DNA from: Trifolium pratense
Taxonomy: Eukaryota > Streptophyta > Magnoliopsida > Fabales > Fabaceae
Direction: 5' to 3'
NCBI RefSeq assembly: GCF_020283565.1
Contig: NC_060061.1
Coordinates: 24,341,362 to 24,405,361 of the forward strand
Length of the DNA: 64,000 bases
Below the pieces are notes generated by a model. That model did not search any database and had not been told where the DNA came from. It saw only the letters and a program-made list of their open reading frames with translations. Position 1 is the stretch's first letter, and each line of letters starts with the position of its first letter. The position numbers were made by a program, and so were the translations under genes. Positions 25,125 through 35,911 of the stretch are shown here, in pieces.

Positions 25125-27152
25125 CTACTCCTCGCACCTATCTTCCTGCTCGTGCCCGTCGCCCTGCTTGTCTTCATGACCCTCCTCGAACGCCACTTCA
25201 ACATCATCCTCCTCTTTATCAGAGTCGGCCAGACCAACCGGGATAACAATCTGCCCATCCTTGACCTGCCCGTTCACATGCATTCCCCGGGTCACCAGCT
25301 CCACGTCAGGATTAAGGCACTTGATTTGCTGCACGGCATTCTCAAAAGCGTACTCAGTGCCCTCTACAAAGTCATGGGACAGCTGAGCAATCACCTTGAC
25401 CAAGTCTGCTCGGGTGGTCAAGCCCTCGGCAGCCTTGTGCTCGTTCTCGCCCGGCGCCATAGCAGCAGTGAGCCTTTCAATCTCAGCCCGAGCAGCTTCC
25501 AACTCCTCTCCCCTTTTACGGTGCTCATCCAGCTGGTCACCCCAGCGTTTTTGCTTCTCCTTGAGATCATCCACAACAATTTTGAGCTGGTTGATCCGAC
25601 CTTTGGCCCGCTCGTGCTTGGCCTGGGCAGTGTTCAGCTGCTCGAGTAAGGATTCCCGCTCGTCACCAAGGACAAGGGAGCTCGAGACCATTCGCACCAT
25701 AGCAGCCATGTCACGGGCATGCTGCTGCCTACGGACCTCTGGTTCCTGGTCAAGAATAGCAGTCCTTTCAGCTTCAAAGACCTCCGGAGGATATTTTTCA
25801 AAAAATTTTTCCACAGTATAACACCAGGGAACTGGAAACTTGCTGCATGCACCCATGCCCGCCTCCTCAACCGGGGGATCTTCTTCTCTTATCCTCTTCG
25901 CTGGAGGAGGCCGGGGAGCTGAGGTAGGGGTGCCCGAACCACCACCCGAGGTCCCAATAACCTGCACGGAAGGGGTCCCCGGCCTCACTTCCTGGGAAGC
26001 TCTGGCAACAATCTTCTTTTTTCCTCGGCCAGGCCTGCTCGCCTTCTCATCCTGCTTGGCCTTCAACATGCGCTCGGCAATAGTTTCCATTTCGTCTGCA
26101 AATAAATGACGAGCACGTTAGTAAAAGACGAGGAATACACACAACAATAACATAAATTTTTCTAAGTTAAAAAGAAAAGAAGCAATACCCAAGCACAGTT
26201 TAACCTCCCCGGCATTTTTGCACTTGAGGAGGGTCCTAGTATTAATAAAACGAGGAGAGGCCTTAGGCTCCCCGTGTTCATCTCTTATTGTAACTCCCTT
26301 ACGAGTCGTCCAGACCCCGGGAGTAAAACCGGCCACAAAGGTCTTCAAACTCTCGAAGGCAGCCATGTCCTCGGGAGACAAATCTGCGTCCCCGGTTGTA
26401 TATTCCTTAGGCTCCTTCTGGAAGTGGGTGTACGACCAGCTTAACGGGAACTTAGGAACTGCCCGAACTATAACTTGCCCGCTGGCATCCTTACGAGCAA
26501 CACCTTGCTCGTCCCTATCTTCCTCCAGCTCCATTAAACTCTCCCGGGCAGATGGAGACTCTGGCCGGACGACATAGTACCTCTCCTTGAAATCCTTAAC
26601 GGAATCCACAAACATTTTGAAAAGTTTAACATCCTCGTGATGCTTCAACGAAACCCAATTTTGACGAGGTGCTCGTCCTACTTCTTTCATCGGCTTGCGC
26701 TGAATCTTGAAGATCCTAAAAAAGAGGGGAAGGCTGGGACGAACACCTTTATATACGCAGAGGTGCTCGAACGCCATTATAAATGACCAAGAGTTCGGGT
26801 GCAGCTGTGACGGAGCCACTTGCAAGGCTTTAAGAACACTGGCCGCAAAAGGGCTGAACGGCAGCCTAAGCCCCATCTCCTTGAAGACGAACTCATACAT
26901 AGCGAAATCATGCCCGGCAAAAGACGAGCACACCCGTTCATCCTCCCCGGGTAAACGGATCGACCAGTGTTGGGGCTCGTTCGCTCTCCTCTGCTCGACC
27001 GTGGTATATAATCTAGGATCCTTGGGAGTAAGCGCTGAAGCTATTCCCCGGGGCTCAGGAGCAACCCAATCCAGTGCAGGATCAGTTATACGGTCGACCA
27101 GCGTATACTTCTCCGCACCCTGGCTTTCCACAACCTCCTCGGATTCTGACAT
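25125..27152 (-). CDS. Antisense spliced ORF of the gypsy element, putative gypsy-type transposon protein
   Basis: Two coding exons run on the minus strand, opposite to gag-pol: 27152-26189 and 26095-25125. Joining with a GT donor at 26188 and a TTGCAG acceptor ending at 26096 keeps frame and gives 644 aa. The first exon resembles the plant domain Pfam calls putative gypsy type transposon (PF04195, by recall), with segments such as FVFKEMGLRLPFSPFAASVL and HLCVYKGVRPSLPLFFRIF. The second exon has a basic, proline-rich stretch with KKRIREEDPP-like charge. It then forms a long heptad-rich coiled coil (about residues 450-560) and ends in a very acidic, His-containing tail. Antisense ORFs of this kind are known from Tat elements such as Grande. 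Function is unknown. A promoter and leader intron are visible upstream. Confidence 0.8.
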
Positions 27153-27161
27153 TTTAAAAAC

Positions 27162-27702
27162 CTGAAATGCAGTAAAAACAAAGTGAATTCGATGACCAAA
27201 TCCACCCTTTCACCGCAATTCAAGTGAAAGGGCGCAAGATAGGACGAGGACGCTGTCCCCGACCAAAGCCCTTTTCAAATGGCAATCAAAAGCAAACCGA
27301 GGAGGGTAAGGCAGGCAAAAACGGGGAGGTAAGCTCCCCGGCATGAAATTTAAACAACGAATTTCATGAGAATTCTTAAATTGAGGACGGGGAGGTAAGC
27401 TCCCCGGTTGAAATTTTAACAACAAATTCTCAGCAAAATTCTCCAAGTTAAAAAAGGGGGAGATAGGCTCCCCGTCACTTAACAAACTATCCAAAGTTTG
27501 AAACGGGGAGATAGGCTCCCCGTCACTAGTCGTCTAACCTAAAGTTTTAAAGGGGAGGAAAGCTCCTCGGCACTAAATTCATATGGTGCCCGGCACATTC
27601 ATCTTAATGTTCATAAATTCATACAATCTTCATGTAAAAACGCCCAAAGCTGGGCAGGAACAACAAAAAGTGGATCTAAAGAACAAAATTTGAAAGAATT
27701 AC
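27162..27702 (-). other. Leader intron of the antisense gene, with tandem repeat array B
   Basis: On the minus strand a donor CAAG|GTAATT at 27702 and an acceptor TTTCAG ending at 27162, ten bases before the antisense ATG, suggest a 541-base leader intron. At about 27310-27560 it holds five units of 60-70 bases with a GGGGAG...CTCCCC core able to form short hairpins. These are relatives of the array at 24657-24915. Splicing is inferred from motifs. Confidence 0.55.
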
Positions 27703-27812
27703 CTTGAATATGAAGAAAATCTGAAGAACGATTTGACTAGTAAGTTGGAACTTCAGAGAGATTCACAATTGAAGAGAGAGAGTGAAGAGTAAAAATGAAA
27801 TTCACTCTCCTC

Positions 27813-27821
27813 TATTATATA
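27813..27821 (-). promoter_or_regulatory. Candidate promoter (TATA box) of the antisense gene
   Basis: The minus strand reads TATATAATA here. It is followed about 30 bases on by CATTTTTACTC and a CT-rich leader (CACTCTCTCTCTTC), which is a typical plant Pol II arrangement. It would start a transcript near 27785 that runs leftwards through the leader intron into the antisense ORF. Confidence 0.6.
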
Positions 27822-27889
27822 GATCAAGCCAGGAAAGTGAAGAGACGCTTTGATCCAATGGTCCTTACACTCCCTCGTAAAAATCAAAG

Positions 27890-28287
27890 CAGTAAATGCA
27901 CCCTTTCACATCCCCAACGAAAAAGGCTGCTCGAATTTCACTCGAGCAAGTCCTCAAGCAAAAGGCTACGTTTTACAGAAAACCTCCTCGTTGTTAACTT
28001 CTTCGTCATAGCAACGAGCAACAATTCCTTCTTATAAGTTATCTCCTCGCAGTTGATACGAGCAACACACACTTCCTCGTAACCATAATTACGAGCAAGA
28101 CCTTAAACACCCTCGAAAAATCGATTCGAGCAAAACATCGCAGATGCTTGCTACGAGCAAGGCTTCGACGAGCAACTTCCTCGTCCACTTTTGTTCAAGA
28201 GAGGTTGCAAGGAGATTTCCTTCTGCACTTGGGTACACATCTAAAGTCATCACTCCTATGCCTAGGAGCAACGACTTGGGGGGCTCC
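27890..28287 (+). other. Gypsy 3' region with repeated ACGAGCA motifs, ending at the PPT
   Basis: No ORF is supported. The motif (A)CGAGCA or its complement TGCTCG(T) recurs many times between 27928 and 28170. The G-rich tract TTGGGGGGCT at about 28276-28285, two bases before the 3' LTR, is the likely polypurine tract. Confidence 0.65.
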
Positions 28288-28743
28288 TGTTCTGGACTAG
28301 ACTAATGCTAGTCCACCTAGACCCTCACAAAGTCCACATGGCTTGTCCAACCACCTCCATGTCAGCATGGCACAACCTCTCAACCAAGATAGGGTAAAAT
28401 TACTACTCTACCCACTATCTAAGGGTAATATCTTGGCAGTCCCTCTTAATGGGCCTTGGCTAGTCCAGCCCATTAAGAGGACCTTTGGCCCAGAGCTGGG
28501 GGCTATAAATACTCTCCCTCATGGGAGAGCAAGGTAGAACACTATTCATTATCACAATTACTCTCTCTCTCTAACTTCTCTCTAGTATCTCTTTTGCTCT
28601 CTATTCCTTGTCTGACTTTGGCATCGGAGCACCTGCAGGTACAACCCCCCCCTCCGTGGATCATCTGCTCGGATTGCTGCCTACCACCTGCTCAACGGAC
28701 TTCCAGCTGGCCTTCTACCTGTTCTGATCAACAGTTAAGATCA
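28288..28743 (+). repeat. 3' LTR of the gypsy element
   Basis: 456 bp, differing from the 5' LTR by about five substitutions and one extra C in a C-run. Confidence 0.95.
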
Positions 28744-29496
28744 CTTAAAATATTTATTTATACTTTTTATTTTGTTTAAATCATATATTTCTATCACACA
28801 ATTGTGTATATTAATTTATTGACTTCGGTAGGACTTCAATGAGACTATAAAATTTTAAACGAAAATGTTAACTTGTGCCCTTAAGGTACATTTTAATGAG
28901 ATAAATGTGGAAATATACTCTTGAAAATTGTGTAATCAACTCTTTTAACATTTAATATTTTGTATCATTAAATGCTAAATTTCTATATTTAGGTATCTTA
29001 TCATGTGCCCTTAGGGCACATGTTAACATGACCCAATTTTAAAATAGTTAGAAATAAACTTCGAGCTAGAGAATAGAGATGAGAGTTTTGTATTATTCCC
29101 TTCACATGTGTGTTTTTACACTAGACAAGAGTTGTATTTATAGGACACAAATAAGCAAATCATTGATCAAAGACATTTAAAGACCACTCACATGTGAGAG
29201 TTATAGGAAAGTGGAAAGGATGGACATCCATTAAGGCACTAACTTAGTTATTCATAACAAAATACTCTTAATGTAAAGGAACACATAAGCATGGTGTAAG
29301 CAACCAACTCAAAAGAAAATTTTGGATTACTTACCAAGGCATGCATTTTCCTAATCCTGCACTACTATGCCGTTTAATGTATCACAGTATGCTGAATGTT
29401 ACTTTCTAGTATATTTGCATTTTAAATTACATTATATAAATAACAAAGGATATCAATAATGTTATTGTTACAGTAAAGATGATGAATAAATGGTAG
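28744..29496. other. Spacer with a MITE, 3' flank of the AlgH-fusion gene
   Basis: This contains the MITE at 28860-29034 and then AT-rich sequence forming the 3' UTR side of the gene that ends at 29497. No gene is seen. Confidence 0.6.
28860..29034. mobile_element. MITE with 9-bp target duplication, 175 bp
   Basis: Imperfect inverted ends: the left end carries ATGTTAACTTGTGCCCTTAAGG, and the complement of the right end carries ATGTTAACATGTGCCCTAAGG. The 9-base direct repeat AATTTTAAA flanks it at 28851-28859 and 29035-29043. This duplication size fits a Mutator-like MITE. Confidence 0.75.
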
Positions 29497-32400
29497 TCAG
29501 GGCCATTGTAAATGTCTCACTCCATCGTCACTCAAGTTCCAAGCTCCTTCCGCTATCTCATGATATAACTGATTCCATTCCCAGTTTGAGTATCCAAAGA
29601 AAAACCAGTAATCAGCAACTGGTTGATTTTCTGATGTCAGCTCCTCGATTTTACGATTTGTCATTATGTGATCAAGGAAGTAAGTTCCAGGTAGGATTTC
29701 AGGTAAATTATTTCCGGAAACTGTTCTGGTTAAGGATAAAAGAGGCATTCCAGATTTCACAACTGGACCCCCAAAGGACAAAGGTGCCTCTTTCAATTTT
29801 TCCGAGTCTTTGTCCAATTTAGGCAGAAAACTCCATTCCAAATGCTTGTTAATGATGACACCTTGAAATCCAGTTATTTGATCGGCCGCCACAATGAGAA
29901 TCTTGGATGCATCAAACGGCTGAACCCCGGAAAGTTTTTCTGTGGCAATTAGCACCGAACCGACTACCACGTGAGGCAATGTTTCACCCCATCCATTTGA
30001 TACTGGTAAATTTATCATGTTAGGTTTGACCACCTGATCCATTATTCTCTCTTGACCTGGGGATTCATGATAATTGTTCCGCGTATGAAGTGATTCCTCC
30101 TTGACATCAGTTTGCAAAGTGCCGTGTAAGTTCTGACTCCTGACTACTCTATCAGACAGCCACGAAACTGCTACAGGAATCATGAAATATACGAATTTAG
30201 ACTAACTGTTAATGTTTAGGTTTGACAAATCAGTAGACAAGAAATTAGATAATGTGCTGATAAAAGCATAAAGTCAATAGAAGATGCAGTTTTTTTCAAT
30301 AAGCAATGGAAGTCGCACTTGCTACAAGTCTAAGACTCCACTAGCCAAGTCCCTCTGAAGTCTAAATGGAGCCTAATACTAGTGGATGCCGAGAATAAAG
30401 TGATGGGAAACACGGATGGGGTGGTGATGACAAGTGTGCGATCCAAGTTTGACATCAACAGCAACTGATTCAGATGCTTTCAAATGATCCAACACATGCA
30501 TAGAAAAATGGTATATCACATGAATGTTTACCTTTATCTTTGATATGATGAAAGTTACTTCCATGCTCTGCTACAAACTTCATAACATCAATTACAGACA
30601 TATCTCCTCCATAAAGAAGAGGTTCCTTCTTTTCTGCTGGAAATAAAACCAGTGCAGGATAAACCTCCCTCTGCATATTTAACATACACCAAACATTATT
30701 AACCATAGGTCATAAACAAATAGCTATTAGGTTCAATAAAAGTCCCTATAGTCTATGCCCAATAATAATGATACTAGTATACAACTCAGAAATATAGTGG
30801 CCAAACAAATACAACCCACTAGTAATCTGACTATTATTTGGAAAAAGTGTGACAATAATCCATAATGAATATAAAAACGAAATGGAACATTGAGGCCTGG
30901 AAAACTTAGATCCACAACCACAAGTACCTGATCTATTGACTTCAGTATCAGATGGCAGTCATTCAATGTACAATCCAATAAGTAGATTGTCGGAATCTTC
31001 ATTGTAACATAATCAAAATCTTCTGCCATGTAGCAATCAGTTGTCAAACTGTTAGAGACTGTCTACCATTTCATCAGTTCCAAAAAAACAATTCAAATAA
31101 CAACATGCAACATCAAGCAAGTCTGCCAAATAGGACAACAACCATTGTCATTAATGAAAAGACCGGAGGTGCAATGTCAAACTCATCTACAATTTACAAG
31201 TAAAAATCAGCATTTTAAGTTCAAAGTAAAATCAATTTGATACTGAAATGGCGAATTGCAGATGATAGGAAGTTAGGAACCATGTGCATAAGAGAAACGG
31301 AAAAGCCCATTGCCAATATAAAAGCCCCTGACCAACTTACTAAAAGCAAAGCCATAAATACTCTCATGCTAAAATAAATAAGCTAAACATTATGCAAGTA
31401 AATTATAGGGTGGTACAGGACAGGCATCATACGGTCTAAATTCTCACCATGATTAGAAACGTTCCCAGATCCCCTCTTCAATGTATCCACATAGCCCTTG
31501 ACTGCCCGATATACTTCACGAACAATCAATTCCATTCTCTGGCAGAATGCACACCAACTATTGCTAAACAAGACCAAGACATCTTTATTCCATGTATTTG
31601 AAGTATTCTCTTTGTTCGAAAGGTTGAAACCAATAACAAGTTCAGAGAAAGTATGAGCTGTGATTCGAGGTATAGAATCCACCTCATGAAAATCCAAATT
31701 AACAAATGGAGGACGTCTGGCCTCCCTTTGGCCTTGAAGAACATGTTCTGACCGCTGATATGGAAGCAGGGTTCCATTAAGAAACTCAGAAAGAAAACCA
31801 TACAGTGAAGCAAAGTTAAAACTTTTCTCTTCAGGGTAGACATAATGTTGCTGCCAAAAGGGATCAACTATGACCATAGATGGAACTCTACAAGCACCGG
31901 TGAGCTTTTTAAGTAATTCATAATTACCATCAGAGTAGAAGAACGAACCATTAAAACCAAGAAAAATATCCTGCTCTCCTCCGCTCTTGTTCCCATCAGA
32001 AAACCCATCCGTGGAACTATCTGTTTCTGATGAAATAATTTTGGCGCTAGGAAGTCCGTGATCTGTAATGGATTCTTCAGATTGCACGGCTTTTATCTCT
32101 TCACTAGTGTCAATAGAAGATTTCTTGAGTTCATCATGCCGAGAAGATAGCACAACCAATTTGGGACTTTCCCCAAGCTCTATAGCAGATTTATATGGAT
32201 AGCCATCTGCAATTACAGTACCTGTATGACCTTGAGAAGTTTCTGCTGAAATTTGATTTGATTGAACTTCTGAATGCAATTGTTGTTGTGTATTGGCTGA
32301 ACCAATGTCAATATCATCAGATAAAAGTTGGAAACCTAAATCCTTTGCTAGAGAACTTAGTTTACCATCCTTCTTTTGCTGGACAATGTAACCCAATAAC

Positions 32401-35400
32401 TCATTCAAAGAACTCACCTGTAGATCAGAAGCTACATTATCCACACTAACTTGCTTACCCTCATTAATAATCGTGATGGAAGATATCTTCTTGTTTAGTT
32501 TAATCTTCTGAGTTTTCATCAACAAATTTGACCTGAGAATATCAGATTTGCTCTTTGTGCCACGATAATCTCGGATTGAAACTTTCTTGTAATTATCATT
32601 ATTCTTAGTATCCATTTGATTCACATGATAGTGTTGTGCCAATACTCTAAGAGCTTTAAGAGCTTCCATACTTTTTCCCCTAGTTTCTGAGGAGTCGGAT
32701 GATCTATCAACAAACAAAAGTACTGATGGCTTATTTGCTGGTATAGTGGCTTCTTGATCGTGTCCATTACTTTCCAACTAAATGAAAACAAACAAAACAG
32801 TGTAAATCTCAAAAAATGATTAGTTGATTGAAAGAAGGACAAATACTTGCATGTTGGTGTCTACATCAGTTAAATAAACTAGTCTACAACAATACGAATG
32901 GAATTGTAATTTAAAAGCATTCATATATCTTCACCAAACAACTTAATTAAGCTTTCAGGATATAGTTGATTCACGAGGAGTACACAGATGCGTTTGGAGA
33001 TGGGATACGGGAGCAATGAAATATAACATCATGACATATACACCACAAAACATGTAACAATAGTTAGAAAGGTGTTATTCACCTCTTTGACAAAATAATT
33101 ATTCCTCTGCAAAACATAGTTCAAGTCACCCTCTTCTTTAAGAATATGTGAACAACTTGAACATCCAGCTAGGTAGCGAACTGCAAACCATGAACCAGAA
33201 TCACCAACACCTAAGGATGAAAGCATTGCCCTATCTGAAACGAGACCAAATCTATGTCGTTCAGGAGGCAAAAAGAATTCTTTTACAGCATTCATGAATT
33301 TCTCGTAGAAAGAATGGAAACGCTCAAACTCTTCAAATGAACAGAAGTTTAGATTATGACTGTTTTGATCCTTGAAGCTCCCCAGACGGCCATCATTTGC
33401 TGAGGTAAAATCCCTAAGCAAAGGAACTTCACAAAACCCTTCATTGATGCTGTGTTCAGCCTTGCACGTGCCCTCCTCTGATTATGGGAGAAAAAAGAAT
33501 ATGAAAACAGAAAGGAAGGAAATCATGTATTTATGATTTAAACTCAAACTTAGATAATACCAGCAACCTTCTGGTTAGTCTTCCCCCTAGACACCAATAT
33601 CCTATCATTCTCTCCACTAAAGCCCATTCCAAGGTGAGACCCTACAAGAAAATGACCACATACAAATGGTTACTAGTCTTCTGATGAGTGCTACTATAGC
33701 CAATTCATTCCAAGTAATATATACATACAGATAAGCATTCAAAAAAGCGAAGCATACATAAATAGTGAAGTGAAAAAATAGAAAATAGTAATACTACATA
33801 AAGAAAATAATTCTAGGTGCTTATCATATAACAAGTGTCATGAGTGTTTTAATTCAATAAGATAGTTGCAGTGGTATATAAATATCAAAAAGTATTGGAA
33901 ATTCCGCCTTCATTGTGGTCCGCCCCTAGCCGCCTAATTATGACATTTGGGTTGGCTTCATTGCAGCCTCTAACACCTTCAACGTGTTGGGTGTGAAGGG
34001 GTGGATTTAGTCCCACGTTGCATAGAGATAATAGCCTGTGTAGTGTTAAAAAGTTTGGTAAGCTCTCACCTTACAAGCCGGTTATGCAAGGTTGAGTTAG
34101 GTCCAACTCAAATTCTAAGAAAAAGCTATTTGCATTTTCAGCATTTACTCTCCCAACTAAAATAAAATTTTGGGTGGACGGCAATCTAAGAGGAAAGGGA
34201 TGAGTCTTGCATAAGCTATCGCTCATTAGCAATCTTTAGAAGGTTGCCAAATAATAATAAGCTAGAAACAACTTAGAAAACATATCTATAAAGCTATTTT
34301 TGTAAACTTTTCCAAAATAAAGTAAAACTGTTCTCCTATAAGCTATTTGCTTAAACTATCCTGTAGAACTTGGAAAAATAAGCTAAAAACGGATGGACAT
34401 GTTATAGGGCCTGTTTGTTAGAGATTTAAAACAAGAAGATTTTTTTTAAAAAAAATCATTTTCAAGAAAATCATTTTTTGTAGAGATTTTGAAAAAAATC
34501 TAAAGTTATTTGCCGTTTGTTTACAATCATTAAAATCTATTTCTTTAAGATGGTGAATGATAAAAAAAATGGATTTTGATAAAAGCTATTGAAAATAGAT
34601 TCTCATTTTGATGAAAAAAATGATTTTTTTACTAAAATGATTTTTGAAAAAATCTGAAACAAACACAAGTAAGATAAAAAAAATAGATTTTTTTTTTTGG
34701 GAAAAATAGATTTTTTTGGTGAAAAATCTGAAACAAACAGGCCCATAATGTTATAAGTTGTTTCTATACGTTGTCTCAAACAGTCTCACAAAAAAATGGT
34801 CTGTGTAGTGTTATAAAGCTTGGGCAACCCTCACCTTACAAGCCGGTTATGTAAGATTGAGTTACGTCCAACCCAAATTCTAAGAAAAAGCTATTTGCAT
34901 TTTCGGCATTTATTCTCCCAACTAAAATAAAATTTTGGGTGGACAGCAATCTAAGAGGAAAGGGATTAGTTGTGCATAAGCTATCGCTCATTAGCAATCT
35001 TGAGAAGCTTGCAAAAAAAATAATAAGCTAGAAACAACTTAGAAAACATACCCATAAAGCTATTTTTATAAACTTTTCCAAAATGAAGTAAAACTGCTCT
35101 CATATAAGCTATAAGCTATTTGCATAAGCTATCTTGTATAGCTTGGAAAAATAAGCCGAAAACAGATGGACACTGTTATAATGTTATAAGTTGTTTCTAT
35201 AAGTTCTCACAAACAAGTGTTTCTTATATAAGCTACTAACAACAAACATTGAAGACTCACCAATACCATTTTGTGTTCTATTGAATTTCTTACTCTTATC
35301 TATCCATCCACAAAAATCAACAAGAACCATACTAACATCAGCAAAATCCACAAACGCAGTAAAATCCCTCGGATTATTAAGCACTTTAAAAGGAACCTCC

Positions 35401-35911
35401 TCGGGCGCAACGGAAACATAACGATGAAATGAATTCAACACATTTCTAGCTGAAAATCTTCCAGTATACTTATAACCCACAGAATGATGAAAATAAACAA
35501 CAGTAATCATTCCATCAACACTAACACCAATCGAATCCATCACCGTCTTCTCGTTATTAACATGCATATACATTAGTTTAAGATTTGGAAATTCTTGTGG
35601 CTTGTTGGATATTACAAGCGAGATATCGTTCATTAAGGAACGAGATTCACCAGACCCTGCAAAATAGTAAAGATTAGAGAGAGGAGAATGAGATTGTGAT
35701 GAAATGGAGAGAGATGGAGGGAGAGAGTACATGGGAGAGTGAGGAGAAGGAGAATATGAGGATGGAGTTGGATCTGAGAAGTGAAATTGTGGTTTGTGAG
35801 GAATTGCCATGATGATGATGATGATGAAATTGTTGTTGCTAGGGTTAGTGTTATTGCTATCACCACCACCGTCGTCGTCGCCGTCGTGGATAAGGAGGTG
35901 AGAGGCTTCAT
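29497..35911 (-). CDS. Thioredoxin-like protein fused to a UPF0301/AlgH domain
   Basis: This resembles Arabidopsis At3g19780 (by recall), a secretory-pathway protein of unknown function. Eight minus-strand exons, 35911-35731, 35656-35261, 33641-33561, 33477-33083, 32777-31417, 31048-30928, 30670-30532 and 30170-29497, keep phase throughout and give 1,115 aa. The N-terminus (MKPLTSLSTT, then VVVIAITLTLA) looks like a signal peptide. A first thioredoxin-like region follows at about residues 40-170, in which the usual PWCxxS site reads PWSGES, so the cysteine is absent. A second thioredoxin-like region carries WCAFC at about 759-763, a usable CxxC. The last 150 residues are the UPF0301 (YqgE/AlgH) domain, with GFQGVIINKHL, FGGPV and YFLD. 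The ending GYSNWEWNQLYHEIAEGAWN is typical of that family. Intron 2 (33642-35260) holds a duplicated segment and a MITE. Confidence 0.87.
34036..35214. repeat. Tandem duplication of a repeat-derived segment in intron 2
   Basis: Copy A runs from 34036 and copy B from 34801. Both begin CTGTGTAGTGTTA and share the CACCTTACAAGCCGGTTATG stretch and then a long AAGCTATTT-rich part. They end near TTATAAGTTGTTTCTAT (about 34765 and about 35200). Without the MITE in copy A each is about 410-430 bp. The shared start, plus TTAGTCCCACGTTGCATAGAGATAA just before copy A, resembles legume TRIM-type LTR sequence by recall. Confidence 0.8.
34407..34744. mobile_element. MITE, 338 bp, with 3-bp target duplication ATA
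   Basis: The left end GGGCCTGTTTGTTAGAGATTT and the right end AAATCTGAAACAAACAGGCCC are inverted repeats. ATA flanks both sides (34404-34406 and 34745-34747). The unoccupied site is readable in copy B of the surrounding duplication (TGTTATAATGTTATAAG, 35174-35190), where ATA occurs once. Duplication size and ends suggest a PIF/Harbinger-type (Tourist-like) element. Confidence 0.88.

Larger units (their letters stand above)
16030..28743 (+). mobile_element. Ty3/gypsy LTR retrotransposon, Tat-type, 12.7 kb
   Basis: A complete element with LTRs at 16030-16484 and 28288-28743, both starting TGTTCTGG and ending AAGATCA. The same five bases, CTTAA, flank it at 16025-16029 and 28744-28748 as target duplication. 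The primer-binding site TGGCGCC... starts at 16486, two bases after the LTR. A G-rich tract (TTGGGGGGCT) lies just before the 3' LTR. Gag-pol order is gag, protease, RT, RNase H, a second RNase H, integrase. The extra RNase H and the lack of a visible chromodomain point to the Tat lineage. The two LTRs differ by about five substitutions and one C-run indel in 455 bases, so the insertion is young. A nested solo LTR (20789-22531) splits pol. An antisense spliced gene fills the 3' third. Confidence 0.95.

Noticed and set aside
25152..27165. Plus-strand ORFs opposite the antisense gene
   Set aside because: They are low-complexity complements of the coiled-coil and charged coding sequence, with no domain.
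34007..34020. USE-like sequence TTAGTCCCACGTTG
   Set aside because: It differs from the USE, has no TATA at snRNA spacing and no snRNA after it. It belongs to a repeat that also forms the duplicated segment.
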